A DNA stretch of 64,000 bases. It comes from Halopseudomonas phragmitis. GTDB lineage: Bacteria > Pseudomonadota > Gammaproteobacteria > Pseudomonadales > Pseudomonadaceae. Within the stretch, counting starts at the first letter, position 1. Each line of letters starts with the position of its first letter. The notes under the pieces are model-generated. The model was not told the DNA's origin. It searched no databases and saw only the letters and a program-made list of their open reading frames with translations. Shown here piece after piece: positions 38,820 through 46,600 of the stretch. The stretch lies in the NCBI RefSeq assembly GCF_002056295.1, contig NZ_CP020100.1, positions 2,813,501 through 2,877,500 on the forward strand, given 5' to 3'. The position numbers were made by a program, and so were the translations under genes.

Positions 38820-41399
38820 TCAGCGGCCCTGGGGAGCGGAGCTTGCGGTCTCGGCAGCCCAATGACTGATCGGCGCCGGGCGCCCGAACAGATAGCCCTG
38901 GAATAGCCGGCAGCCAAGCTGTTTCAGGCGCGCCAACTGGGCTTCATTTTCCACCCCCTCGGCAATGATCTCGATTTCCAGGCTTTCGCCCAGGGCGACG
39001 ATGGTACGGATGATGGCCTCGTCGCTTTTGTCGGTCAGCAGATCGCGCACGAATGACTGATCGATCTTGATCTGATCCAGAGGCAGGCGCTTTAGATAAC
39101 TCAGCGAGGCGTAACCGGTGCCGAAGTCATCCAGCGAAAAGCGTAACCCCAGATCCTTGAGTCCCTTCATTTTCTTGATGATGCTTTCCAGATCCTCAAT
39201 CAGCAGGCTTTCGGTTATTTCCAATTTCAAGTGCGCGGGGTTGATGCCGCTGACGCGCAGACTGTTGAGCACATGATTGACGAACTTGGGGTGGCGAAAC
39301 TGGCGCGGGCTGATGTTGATGGCCAGGGTCAGGTGCCTGAGCCGAGGGTGTGAACTCCATTGCGCGAGCATCTGACAGGCCTGACTGACCAGCCATTCGC
39401 CCAACGAAATGATCAGCCCGCTGGACTCGGCAACCGGGATGAAATCGCTGGGCGCAATGGTGCCATCCTGAGGATGCTCCCAGCGCACCAGAGCCTCCAT
39501 ACCCACCTGGCTGCCATGCTGGTCAACCTGGGGCTGGATGTGCAGGCGCAATTGCTGCTGGCTCAGGGCGTAGCGTAGATCAGCTTCCAGGCGGGCACGC
39601 CGGCTGACTTCAGCCTGCATGGTTGGATTGAAGAAGCGCATGGTGTTGCGTCCGCTACTCTTGGCTTCGTTCACCGCCAGATCGGCGCGCTTGAGCAGTT
39701 CATCGGCACTGCCGCTGGCTTCCGATAGCATCACGATACCAAGGCTGGCGCTGGTGACATGGTGGCTATCGTTCAGAGCGAAGGGTTGCGACAGCCGCTC
39801 AAGCAGCTTTTGGCCCAGGCGCCGCAGTTGGTGGCTGGCTTCGGCGTCATCGGGCAGGCTTTCAACCAGCAACGCGAACTCATCGGCACTCAGGCGGGCC
39901 AGAGTGTCGGTGGCGCGTACATGCTGGTTCAGCCGTTCTGAAACCTGACATAGCAGCAGATCACCGTAATCCATGCCCAGCGAGTCATTGAGTACCTTGA
40001 AGTTATCCATGTCGATAAAGATCAATGCCCCTTCCAGGCCGGTACGCTTGTGATTGGCCAGGGCATGGCTCAGCCGGTCGATCAGCAAGCGACGGTTGGG
40101 CAGGCTGGTCAGCGGGTCGTAATAGGCCAGTTGGTGCATCTGCTCCTGGATCTGGCGCAATTCGGTGATGTCGGTCGAAATGCCGCACAGGGCGTAGATG
40201 CGGTCATCCGGGCCATACAGCGGCAGCTTGGCCGAGAGGAACGTGTGTGGCGTTCCCAATGTGGTGAAGGTTGTGACTTCTTCGTCGACCAGTTTGATAC
40301 CGTCCTTGATCACCTTATGGTCATTGTCGCGGATGTGTTCGGTAGCCTTGGCGTCGAAAAAATCCGCATCGGTCCGGCCAATAATCTCTTCCCTTGAAAG
40401 GCCAAGCAGGTTGCACAGCTTCTGGTTGGCGTACTGATAACGCAGTTTGCGATCCTTGATATAGATGCAGGCTTCTACGCTGTCGAGAATGGTGTTCAGG
40501 CGCTCTTCGCTGGCCTTGATGTGGCGGGTCTTTTCCTCGACCTGGCGACGCAGCAGAAAATTCAGACTCAAGGCAAACAGCAACAGCAGCAATAGGGTGC
40601 CAACAGTCCACCAGAACTGGGGTGAAACGATCAGCAGGCGCGGGTCTGCTGTTGGGAGGGCACCCCACTCACGCATGGTGTCGAAGAACGGCGACGGGTC
40701 GTTGGACTTCCATTCGCGCAGATAATGATCAATGCGGCTTAGTACCTCGTCTTGACGGCCTCCGGTGCTGGCAAAAAACAACTGGGCTGGCTGGAACATG
40801 ATAGGCGTGGCACGCAAGCCAGCGCGCTGGGCATGCTTATCGCCAAAGAAGTGATTGGCCGCAACCACATCGGCATGCCCCTGGGCTACCAGCTCAAAGC
40901 CCTGCTCAAGGCTACTGGTCGGCAGCCAGGTAGGGCTGATGCCGAAGTTTTCTGCTTTCTGGATCAGGTGCTGGTGCTGAATCGAGCCTTCAAGGACGGC
41001 CACGCGCTTGCCGTCCAGGTCAAGAAAGGTGTTGATGTCATGACCGTTGGACTGATAGAGCTGTGACCAGCTGTAAAGAGTCGGGACCTGGTGGAAGTCC
41101 ATCACCTGCGCCCGTTCTTCGCTGAAGGCGACATCCGGCATGATGTCGAGTTCGCCGTTGCCGAGCAGGTTCAGGCAGTGTTGCCAGGCACAGGGCACCG
41201 GGACCAGCGTCCACTGTTCCCGCGCGGCGATTGCGCGCAGCAGATCGCCAAAAATACCGGCTAGCTGCTGCTGTTCGTTGAGTAGCAGCTTGGGTGGGTT
41301 GTGATAGACACCTACACGCAGCTCACGGGCTTGCAGCCCGGTAGAGAGGGTAAGGCACAGGCCGAGGATGAGCGCACCAAGCAGAGGCTGGCGAGTCAT
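38820..41399 (-). CDS. Periplasmic-sensing EAL phosphodiesterase with degenerate GGDEF
   Basis: The 859-aa membrane protein reads, in order: signal (1-24), periplasmic SBP_bac_3 sensor (25-245), membrane helix (about 261-286), PAS (about 297-415), GGDEF (about 425-590) and EAL (about 605-850). The GGDEF signature is SADEF (504-508), lacking both Gly, so cyclase activity is unlikely. The EAL domain keeps its key motifs: EAL at 635-637, NISPRQF, LEITES, DDFGTGYASL, and IIAEGVE. The protein therefore most likely breaks down c-di-GMP in answer to a small periplasmic ligand, perhaps an amino acid. Confidence 0.9.
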   Translation of the reverse strand: MTRQPLLGALILGLCLTLSTGLQARELRVGVYHNPPKLLLNEQQQLAGIFGDLLRAIAAREQWTLVPVPCAWQHCLNLLGNGELDIMPDVAFSEERAQVMDFHQVPTLYSWSQLYQSNGHDINTFLDLDGKRVAVLEGSIQHQHLIQKAENFGISPTWLPTSSLEQGFELVAQGHADVVAANHFFGDKHAQRAGLRATPIMFQPAQLFFASTGGRQDEVLSRIDHYLREWKSNDPSPFFDTMREWGALPTADPRLLIVSPQFWWTVGTLLLLLLFALSLNFLLRRQVEEKTRHIKASEERLNTILDSVEACIYIKDRKLRYQYANQKLCNLLGLSREEIIGRTDADFFDAKATEHIRDNDHKVIKDGIKLVDEEVTTFTTLGTPHTFLSAKLPLYGPDDRIYALCGISTDITELRQIQEQMHQLAYYDPLTSLPNRRLLIDRLSHALANHKRTGLEGALIFIDMDNFKVLNDSLGMDYGDLLLCQVSERLNQHVRATDTLARLSADEFALLVESLPDDAEASHQLRRLGQKLLERLSQPFALNDSHHVTSASLGIVMLSEASGSADELLKRADLAVNEAKSSGRNTMRFFNPTMQAEVSRRARLEADLRYALSQQQLRLHIQPQVDQHGSQVGMEALVRWEHPQDGTIAPSDFIPVAESSGLIISLGEWLVSQACQMLAQWSSHPRLRHLTLAINISPRQFRHPKFVNHVLNSLRVSGINPAHLKLEITESLLIEDLESIIKKMKGLKDLGLRFSLDDFGTGYASLSYLKRLPLDQIKIDQSFVRDLLTDKSDEAIIRTIVALGESLEIEIIAEGVENEAQLARLKQLGCRLFQGYLFGRPAPISHWAAETASSAPQGR

Positions 41400-41549
41400 C
41401 TGAGAGGGCTTCCATTCAACAGGTCCATTGTCGCGGCGCGTCCGTTCAGGTCGGCGGGGGATGACTAGTTATATAGTAGTGATAGCAGAAAAATACTAAT
41501 CGCGGATTTTATTCCCCTTGCACTGGCGGCAGGAGGGAGAGGGAAACTT

Positions 41550-41573
41550 GCGGCGGGCTATGCCCGCCGCAGT
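41550..41573 (-). terminator. Hairpin downstream of small lipoprotein gene
   Basis: GCGGCGGGC pairs with GCCCGCCGC around three bases; only a weak T stretch follows on the minus strand. Confidence 0.5.
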
Positions 41574-41581
41574 GCTGCTGA

Positions 41582-41800
41582 TCAGCGTTCCTTGATTTCA
41601 CGCACTTCGGACTGGGGGATCTGGTTGACCCGGCCTTCGTAGTCCTTGTATTCGATCATGCCGGTATCGTCATCGATCTTCGGCTTGTTGTCAGTCTCGA
41701 TCAGCCGGCCATCATGGGTGGCGATCAAGTGATCCTTGGCGCAACCGGCCAGAACCAGAAAAGCGGCGGCACAGATCAGGGCAACAAGGGACTGTTTCAT
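41582..41800 (-). CDS. YgdI/YgdR-family small lipoprotein
   Basis: The 72-aa protein has a lipobox (LVLAGC, Cys18) and the YgdI/YgdR body HLIATHDGRLIETDNKPKID then YKDYEGRVNQIP. Start at 41800 gives a proper signal peptide; the longer GTG frame is rejected. Role unknown. Confidence 0.88.
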   Translation of the reverse strand: MKQSLVALICAAAFLVLAGCAKDHLIATHDGRLIETDNKPKIDDDTGMIEYKDYEGRVNQIPQSEVREIKER

Positions 41801-41860
41801 AAGAATACACCTCCAAAATGTGTATGGATAAAAACTACACACTTGTGACAGGCTGTTTCT

Positions 41861-42805
41861 TCAAAAGGTTCCCTTTTGATCATGCCGGAGTATGAATGCC
41901 AGGCACTGTTGTGGCTGAGTCAGCGGCAGCATATGGCCGCCATCAATCAGCTCCAGACTGGTCTGTGGCAGGCATTCCAGCATGGTTTGAGTCTGTTCTG
42001 TCGGGTCGAGAATCCGGTCTTGCCGGCCGTAAAGAATGGCCAGCGGTACGCTCAGCCCGGCATAAGCCGCTTGTAGCTGTGGCATGCGACTGGCCAGGGC
42101 GCCGAGATCTTCGGCCGCCGCCAGAAAGTGACTGGGACGCAAGCTGAGAGTGCCACCGCCACGCTGGGCATAGTCGGCGGGCACCGGTTCCGGGTCGAAT
42201 ACCATTTTCAGAACCTTCTCGCGCTGCAACAGCATTAGCGGGACCGCCACAGTATTGGCGATCAGCCGGCGCAACCAGGGCTGGCTGATGTTCAGTGCGG
42301 CGAAGACTTTTGGCGTGGATTGCGGCATACAGATCAGCGGGGCAATCAGTGCCAGGCCTCGCGTCAATTGCGGATGGCGCAACGCAGTGGCCAGGGCCAC
42401 AGCGCCACCTAGCGAATGGCCAACCAGCAGCGGTTTGTCGAGCGACAGGGCCTGGCAGAACGCAGCGACTACATCAGCCTGTACATCCAGACCTGCAAAC
42501 GAGCGCGGGTTACGTCTGGAATAACCGCTACCCGGGCGGTCCAGGGCGATGACCCGGTGAGTGCGAGCCAACTCGTCAAGCAGACTGTAAGTGAAGTGCC
42601 GGGACACCCCGCTCAGGCCGTGAATCAGTACGATGGCCGGCCCCTGACCGGCTTCGACATAATGCAGTTGATGCCCCATGACCCGAATAAAACGCCCCTC
42701 TGGCGGAGAGGCCAGTTGCGCCCGCCAGGCTATGAAGCGGCTGAACAGCCACAGACTGAGTAGTACCAGCAGTAGCCCGAGCAATATCCCCTGCATAATC
42801 GACAT
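41861..42805 (-). CDS. Alpha/beta hydrolase, membrane-anchored
   Basis: The 314-aa protein has one N-terminal membrane anchor (about residues 5-25) and an alpha/beta hydrolase body: oxyanion region LIHGLSG, nucleophile in VGHSLGGA, acid in YGRQDRILDP and His in IDGGHMLPL. The ATG at 42805 with AAGGTGG is preferred to the GTG at 42814. It follows the SDR and monooxygenase genes on the same strand with short gaps, so it may hydrolyse the ester made by the monooxygenase. Confidence 0.82.
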   Translation of the reverse strand: MSIMQGILLGLLLVLLSLWLFSRFIAWRAQLASPPEGRFIRVMGHQLHYVEAGQGPAIVLIHGLSGVSRHFTYSLLDELARTHRVIALDRPGSGYSRRNPRSFAGLDVQADVVAAFCQALSLDKPLLVGHSLGGAVALATALRHPQLTRGLALIAPLICMPQSTPKVFAALNISQPWLRRLIANTVAVPLMLLQREKVLKMVFDPEPVPADYAQRGGGTLSLRPSHFLAAAEDLGALASRMPQLQAAYAGLSVPLAILYGRQDRILDPTEQTQTMLECLPQTSLELIDGGHMLPLTQPQQCLAFILRHDQKGTF

Positions 42806-42816
42806 TCGGGCCACCT

Positions 42817-43641
42817 TCAGGGCTGGCGTTCTGGCTCGCGAGCGAGCCCCGGCAGCAGACGCCAGTAGTTGGTTGGCATCAGCCGCTCCAGCCAGGCCAG
42901 CAGACGCGCATCATTACCAACCAGTACCCGGGCCTTGTCACGCTCAATACCGCGCAGGATGATCGCAGCGGCCTTGGACGGCGGCATGCGCAGCAGGCGC
43001 TGGGCACGTTCCAGATTGCGTGCGGCGTCTTGCTTGGAGATATCATCGGCCAGCCGGGCACTGGTGGCGATAGATGTCGCCACGCCGCCCGGATGCACCA
43101 CGGTAACCCCCACCGGGCTGCCGCGCAGCTCCAGGCGCAGGGCGTTGGAAAAGCCGCGCACAGCGAACTTGCTGGCGCAATAGGCACTCTGGCCGGCCGG
43201 CGTGATCAGCCCGAACAGGCTGGAAATGTTCACCAGCCGCGCCACCGGGCGCTGTTTGAGCAGCGGCAGAAAAGCCCGGGTCATGCACACCACGGCATCG
43301 AAGTTGATTGCCATCAGCCAGTCAAAATCAGCTTCGCTGACCTGATGGAAGTCACCGCCCAGCGCAACCCCGGCATTGTTGATCAACAGATCGACCTGAC
43401 CATGCTCGGCCATGACCGCCTGGGGCAGAGCAGCGATCTGCTCGCGCTTGGCAACGTCCAGTACATGTTCACTGGCCCGGACCCCGACAGCGCGGGCCTG
43501 TTGAGCGGTTTCTGCCAGTGCGGCGGCGTTGATGTCGGCCAGCGCCAGATGGCAGCCGCGCTCGGCCAACGCCAGAGCCAGGGCGCGGCCAATCCCGCTG
43601 CCCGCGCCGGTCAGTACCGCAACCTTGTCATTCAATTGCAT
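42817..43641 (-). CDS. Short-chain dehydrogenase/reductase
   Basis: The 274-aa protein has cofactor motif TGAGSGIGRA (NAD(P)-type Rossmann), NNAGVALGG, and the active-site Ser-Tyr-Lys (NISSLFG, YCASK). Flanked by a Baeyer-Villiger monooxygenase and an alpha/beta hydrolase in one transcription unit, it likely interconverts alcohol and ketone in the same pathway. Confidence 0.87.
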   Translation of the reverse strand: MQLNDKVAVLTGAGSGIGRALALALAERGCHLALADINAAALAETAQQARAVGVRASEHVLDVAKREQIAALPQAVMAEHGQVDLLINNAGVALGGDFHQVSEADFDWLMAINFDAVVCMTRAFLPLLKQRPVARLVNISSLFGLITPAGQSAYCASKFAVRGFSNALRLELRGSPVGVTVVHPGGVATSIATSARLADDISKQDAARNLERAQRLLRMPPSKAAAIILRGIERDKARVLVGNDARLLAWLERLMPTNYWRLLPGLAREPERQP

Positions 43642-43655
43642 GAAACGCTTCCTTC

Positions 43656-45134
43656 TTAATGAAAGTCCAGGGTGCCGTCGTCGATGCGCCCGTATTGAAT
43701 GGTCAGCTTGTCTTTCAGGTAATTCTGGTAGACCTGCCAGGGCTTGCGGTCACCCTGTTTGGGCAGCAACCCAGCAGCGCGCTGAACATAACCGGAGGTA
43801 AAGTCGAGGAATGGGGTTTCCTGCACCTCGGGCGCGCGCCTGGGCACGGCAACGCTAAGGCTCTTGCGGTCCATATAGCGCAGTAGCCGGCAGGTGTAGT
43901 TGGCGGTCAGCTCGGCCTTCAGGGTCCAGGACGAATTGGTGTAGCCGAAGGTCAGAATCATGTTCGGCACATCGCTGAGCATCATGCCCTTGTAGGCCAT
44001 GCATTCGCCGGGCGTGACCGGCTTGCCGTCGACATTCAGCCGCATGTCGCCAAGCATGTTGAGCTTGAGTCCGGTGGCAGTGACGACGATATCGGCGGGC
44101 AGTTCCTCACCGCTTTCAAGGCGCACGCCATGCTCGCTGAAGCCGGCGACGGTATCGGTGACCACCGACACCCGGCCGGCACGCAGATCATGGAACAGAT
44201 CGCCATCGGGCACCGCGCAAATGCGCTGATCCCAAGGTTTGTAGCTGGGGCTGAAGTGCTTCGGGTCGATATCCGGCCCCATCTGGTCGCGAGCCATGTC
44301 CAGCAACCGGCGCTTGAACATGTCCGGGTGCTTGCGGGCCATATTGAAAAAGAAAATGCCGACCAGCACGTTCTTCCAGCGGGTCAAGGCATGTGCCACC
44401 GGCAGCGGCAGCCAGCGCTGCAGGCGCTGGGCGATGCCATCCACCAGCGGGCGTGACACTACATAGCTGGGTGAGCGTTGCAGCATGGTCACATGCGCGG
44501 CCTTGTCGGCCAGCGCCGGCACCAGAGTCACGGCGGTAGCGCCACTGCCGATCACCACAATGCGTTTGCCGCTGTAGTCCAGATACTCGGGCCAGAACTG
44601 CGGATGTACGAACTGCCCGGCAAAGCGCTGTTCCTCGGGAAAGCTCGGGCGGTAACCCTCGGCATAACTGTAATAACCGGCGCACACCGCCAGCATGCGT
44701 GCCTGCAACTGCTCCTGGCGCACACTGCCATCCGTCGCGCTGATCTCTACCTCCAGCGTCCAGCAGGCGCTGGGGCTGTCCCAGTTGGCGCTGATAACCC
44801 GGTGGCAGAAGCGGATAAACCGAGTGATCCCGGCTTCTTCGGCGGTTTCTTCGATATAGCGGCGAATGTCCGGGCCATCGGCAATCGCCTTGCGTTCGGT
44901 CCAGGGTTTGAAGCTGTAGCTCAGGGTGTACATGTCAGAATCGGAGCGGATACCGGGGTAGCGGAACAGATCCCAGGTGCCGCCAATGGCCTGGCGGGCT
45001 TCAAGAATGGCAAAGCGCTTGTCCGGGCACTGATCGGTCAAGGCCCGGGCCGTGCCAATGCCGGACAGGCCGGCACCGATAATCAATACATCGAGTGGTT
45101 CCGGGGCGAACTGTACTTGTTGTTGTGTGCTCAT
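43656..45134 (-). CDS. Type I Baeyer-Villiger flavin monooxygenase
   Basis: The 492-aa FAD enzyme has the FAD-binding GAGLSGIG near the N-terminus, the BVMO fingerprint FAGQFVHPQFWP (F-x-G-x3-H-x3-W), and NADPH-binding GSGATA just after. Enzymes of this type insert oxygen next to a ketone to make an ester or lactone; EthA is a relative. With the SDR and hydrolase downstream, the cluster could turn an alcohol into ketone, ester and finally acid plus alcohol. Start MSTQQQ at 45134 is chosen so that the two upstream palindromes stay outside the gene. Confidence 0.88.
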   Translation of the reverse strand: MSTQQQVQFAPEPLDVLIIGAGLSGIGTARALTDQCPDKRFAILEARQAIGGTWDLFRYPGIRSDSDMYTLSYSFKPWTERKAIADGPDIRRYIEETAEEAGITRFIRFCHRVISANWDSPSACWTLEVEISATDGSVRQEQLQARMLAVCAGYYSYAEGYRPSFPEEQRFAGQFVHPQFWPEYLDYSGKRIVVIGSGATAVTLVPALADKAAHVTMLQRSPSYVVSRPLVDGIAQRLQRWLPLPVAHALTRWKNVLVGIFFFNMARKHPDMFKRRLLDMARDQMGPDIDPKHFSPSYKPWDQRICAVPDGDLFHDLRAGRVSVVTDTVAGFSEHGVRLESGEELPADIVVTATGLKLNMLGDMRLNVDGKPVTPGECMAYKGMMLSDVPNMILTFGYTNSSWTLKAELTANYTCRLLRYMDRKSLSVAVPRRAPEVQETPFLDFTSGYVQRAAGLLPKQGDRKPWQVYQNYLKDKLTIQYGRIDDGTLDFH

Positions 45135-45161
45135 GATCCACGTCCGTAGCGATGGGTCTGG

Positions 45162-45206
45162 TGACAATCTAGGTTGTCACTTACACTTTGGCAATCCTGA
45201 TTGTCA
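45162..45206. promoter_or_regulatory. Two TetR-type operators in the divergent promoter region
   Basis: TGACAATCTAGGTTGTCA (45162-45179) and TGGCAATCCTGATTGTCA (45189-45206) are near-perfect 18-bp palindromes of one pattern, centres 27 bp apart, between the monooxygenase and TetR starts. They are the likely binding sites of the adjacent TetR protein for both directions. Confidence 0.75.
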
Positions 45207-45217
45207 GAATAACCTGG

Positions 45218-45829
45218 ATGAATATGCAGACTACCAGTCAACGCCGCTATCGTGGCTCCGCCGCCGAAGAGCGCAAAGCCCAGCGCCGCCAGCAGTTGAT
45301 CGACGCCGCCGTAGAGGTCTATGGACGCCTGGGTTACCGGCATGCCGGGGTCAAGCAGGTGTGTGATGCCGCCGGGCTGACCCAACGCTACTTTTATGAA
45401 TCCTTCAGCCACAGCGACGACCTGCTGATAGCCTGCTACGAACAGACCGCCACCCGCCTGCGCGAACAAATCACCGCCGCCGCCCAGGCCGCCGGCATCA
45501 ACCAACTGGAACGCGGCCGGCAACTGCTGCGCAGCTACTTCGCCGCGCTCAAAGCCGAACCTTTGACCGCCAACCTGCTGCTGGTGGAAATTCGCGGCAT
45601 CAGCCCCGCCGTAGATGACGCCATTACCCGCTCACTGCAAGCCATGAGCGACGACATCACCCGCGTCATTGCCCGTCATGACTACATCCCCGACCCGCTG
45701 CTGCACGCCGGCGTCATGGGCGGGGTGATCCATATCGCCCTGCACTGGATGGCCAGCGGCTACCGACAGCCGGTGGAGGAGGTGGCGGAAACAGCATTGA
45801 AGTTGGGGGCGGTGTTGTTGCCCAGCTAA
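45218..45829 (+). CDS. TetR-family regulator of the monooxygenase cluster
   Basis: The 203-aa protein has the TetR helix-turn-helix in residues 20-65 (AGVKQVCDAAGLTQRYFYESF). It is divergent from the monooxygenase gene with two shared palindromes between. The start at 45218 is taken because an earlier start would place coding sequence over the second operator. The ligand is probably a ketone, ester or fatty substrate of the cluster, by inference. Confidence 0.87.
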   Translation: MNMQTTSQRRYRGSAAEERKAQRRQQLIDAAVEVYGRLGYRHAGVKQVCDAAGLTQRYFYESFSHSDDLLIACYEQTATRLREQITAAAQAAGINQLERGRQLLRSYFAALKAEPLTANLLLVEIRGISPAVDDAITRSLQAMSDDITRVIARHDYIPDPLLHAGVMGGVIHIALHWMASGYRQPVEEVAETALKLGAVLLPS

Positions 45830-45917
45830 CCTACAAAGCCCGGCCAACCTCAAAATGGCACTTGGCCTCTACGCGATAACGGTTTATCTTCAAACCATCA
45901 TCGACAAGGAGGTCAGC

Positions 45918-46043
45918 ATGGCCCAGCACGGACACGCCCCACACCCCAGATCACCCGCACGCGATCAAACACCAACGTCTGTGCTTAAGCCTATCCTAAT
46001 GATTGGGCAAAAATACGATGCGGCACTAATACGGTTGGGCTAA
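45918..46043 (+). pseudogene. Possible 5' stub of a gene cut at the cassette-array edge
   Basis: A strong ribosome-binding site (AAGGAGGTCAGC) precedes an ATG at 45918 that opens a 41-residue frame (MAQHGHAPHPRSPARDQTP...). The start signal looks like that of a real gene, but the product resembles nothing I know and stops within 90 bases of the first cassette. It may be what is left of a chromosomal gene at the array boundary. The rest of 45830-46130 holds nothing else recognisable; base composition shifts toward AT from about 46,040. Confidence 0.35.
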
Positions 46044-46143
46044 CGGAGGAGTTATAACCTCATGAATATTAATATATTTTTGGGTCCGCACAAGACGCCT
46101 CCCTGCGCACACCGTTCAAATGCTTACATGTTAAAGGTAAAAC

Positions 46144-46557
46144 GTGATCGATATTCCGAAATTTAAGTCTCCATCGATACTATGCCTAGCGATTGGTGTT
46201 TCATTGATTGCTTGGTATTACGCTCATGCATTTATCTTGATAGACAAGTTCTTGCCGTTGGACTTCTCAACACAAGAAGAACTGCTAATTTCTAAAGCAG
46301 AACTTGATGCTGCAAGGTCGGCATCAGGTGGCGTCGGCATTACTGTTATCGAGGCAAAATTCGAAGCAGCAAGCTATAAGAGAGTGGAGTTGGATAAAAT
46401 CATGGGCGACATGTTCGAGCTGCACCGTTTGGGACTTTTGGTAGGGCTATTCTTCATACTTTTCACTATGCCAGTTTTTTGTTTTGAAATGGCTTGGCAA
46501 AAGACTGTCTTTAACAAGGCGCTTAAATCCGACGCCGGTAAATCTGGCGCGGTTTAG
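46144..46557 (+). CDS. Cassette 1: two-helix membrane protein, unknown
   Basis: The 137-aa product starts at GTG 46144, just 13 bases into the cassette, after AAAGGT. It has membrane helices at about residues 11-31 and 95-115 with a charged 60-residue stretch between them (EAKFEAASYKRVELDKIM). The last part of the gene overlaps attC1. I recognise no family. Small membrane proteins are common cassette cargo and some are toxins or phage-defence effectors, but nothing here proves it. Confidence 0.7.
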   Translation: MIDIPKFKSPSILCLAIGVSLIAWYYAHAFILIDKFLPLDFSTQEELLISKAELDAARSASGGVGITVIEAKFEAASYKRVELDKIMGDMFELHRLGLLVGLFFILFTMPVFCFEMAWQKTVFNKALKSDAGKSGAV

Positions 46558-46573
46558 CTTCGCGTTCGGCGTC
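46509..46573 (+). other. attC1
   Basis: R'' CTTTAAC (46509-46515) complements the cassette 1 start TTAAAG at 46131. The inner arms CTTAAATCCGACGCC and GGCGCGGTTTAG pair with two bulged bases, and the site ends with GTTCGGCGTC (crossover between 46564 and 46565). The left half lies inside the cassette 1 coding sequence. Confidence 0.75.
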
Positions 46574-46600
46574 ATGGAAGCGGAGGTGAGGTTTTGAACG

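Noticed and set aside
46040..46130. An attI or extra attC to the left of cassette 1
   Set aside because: GGGCTAAC occurs at 46038-46045 but I found no paired arms or conserved attI features; only the G/TT junction at 46130 is supported.
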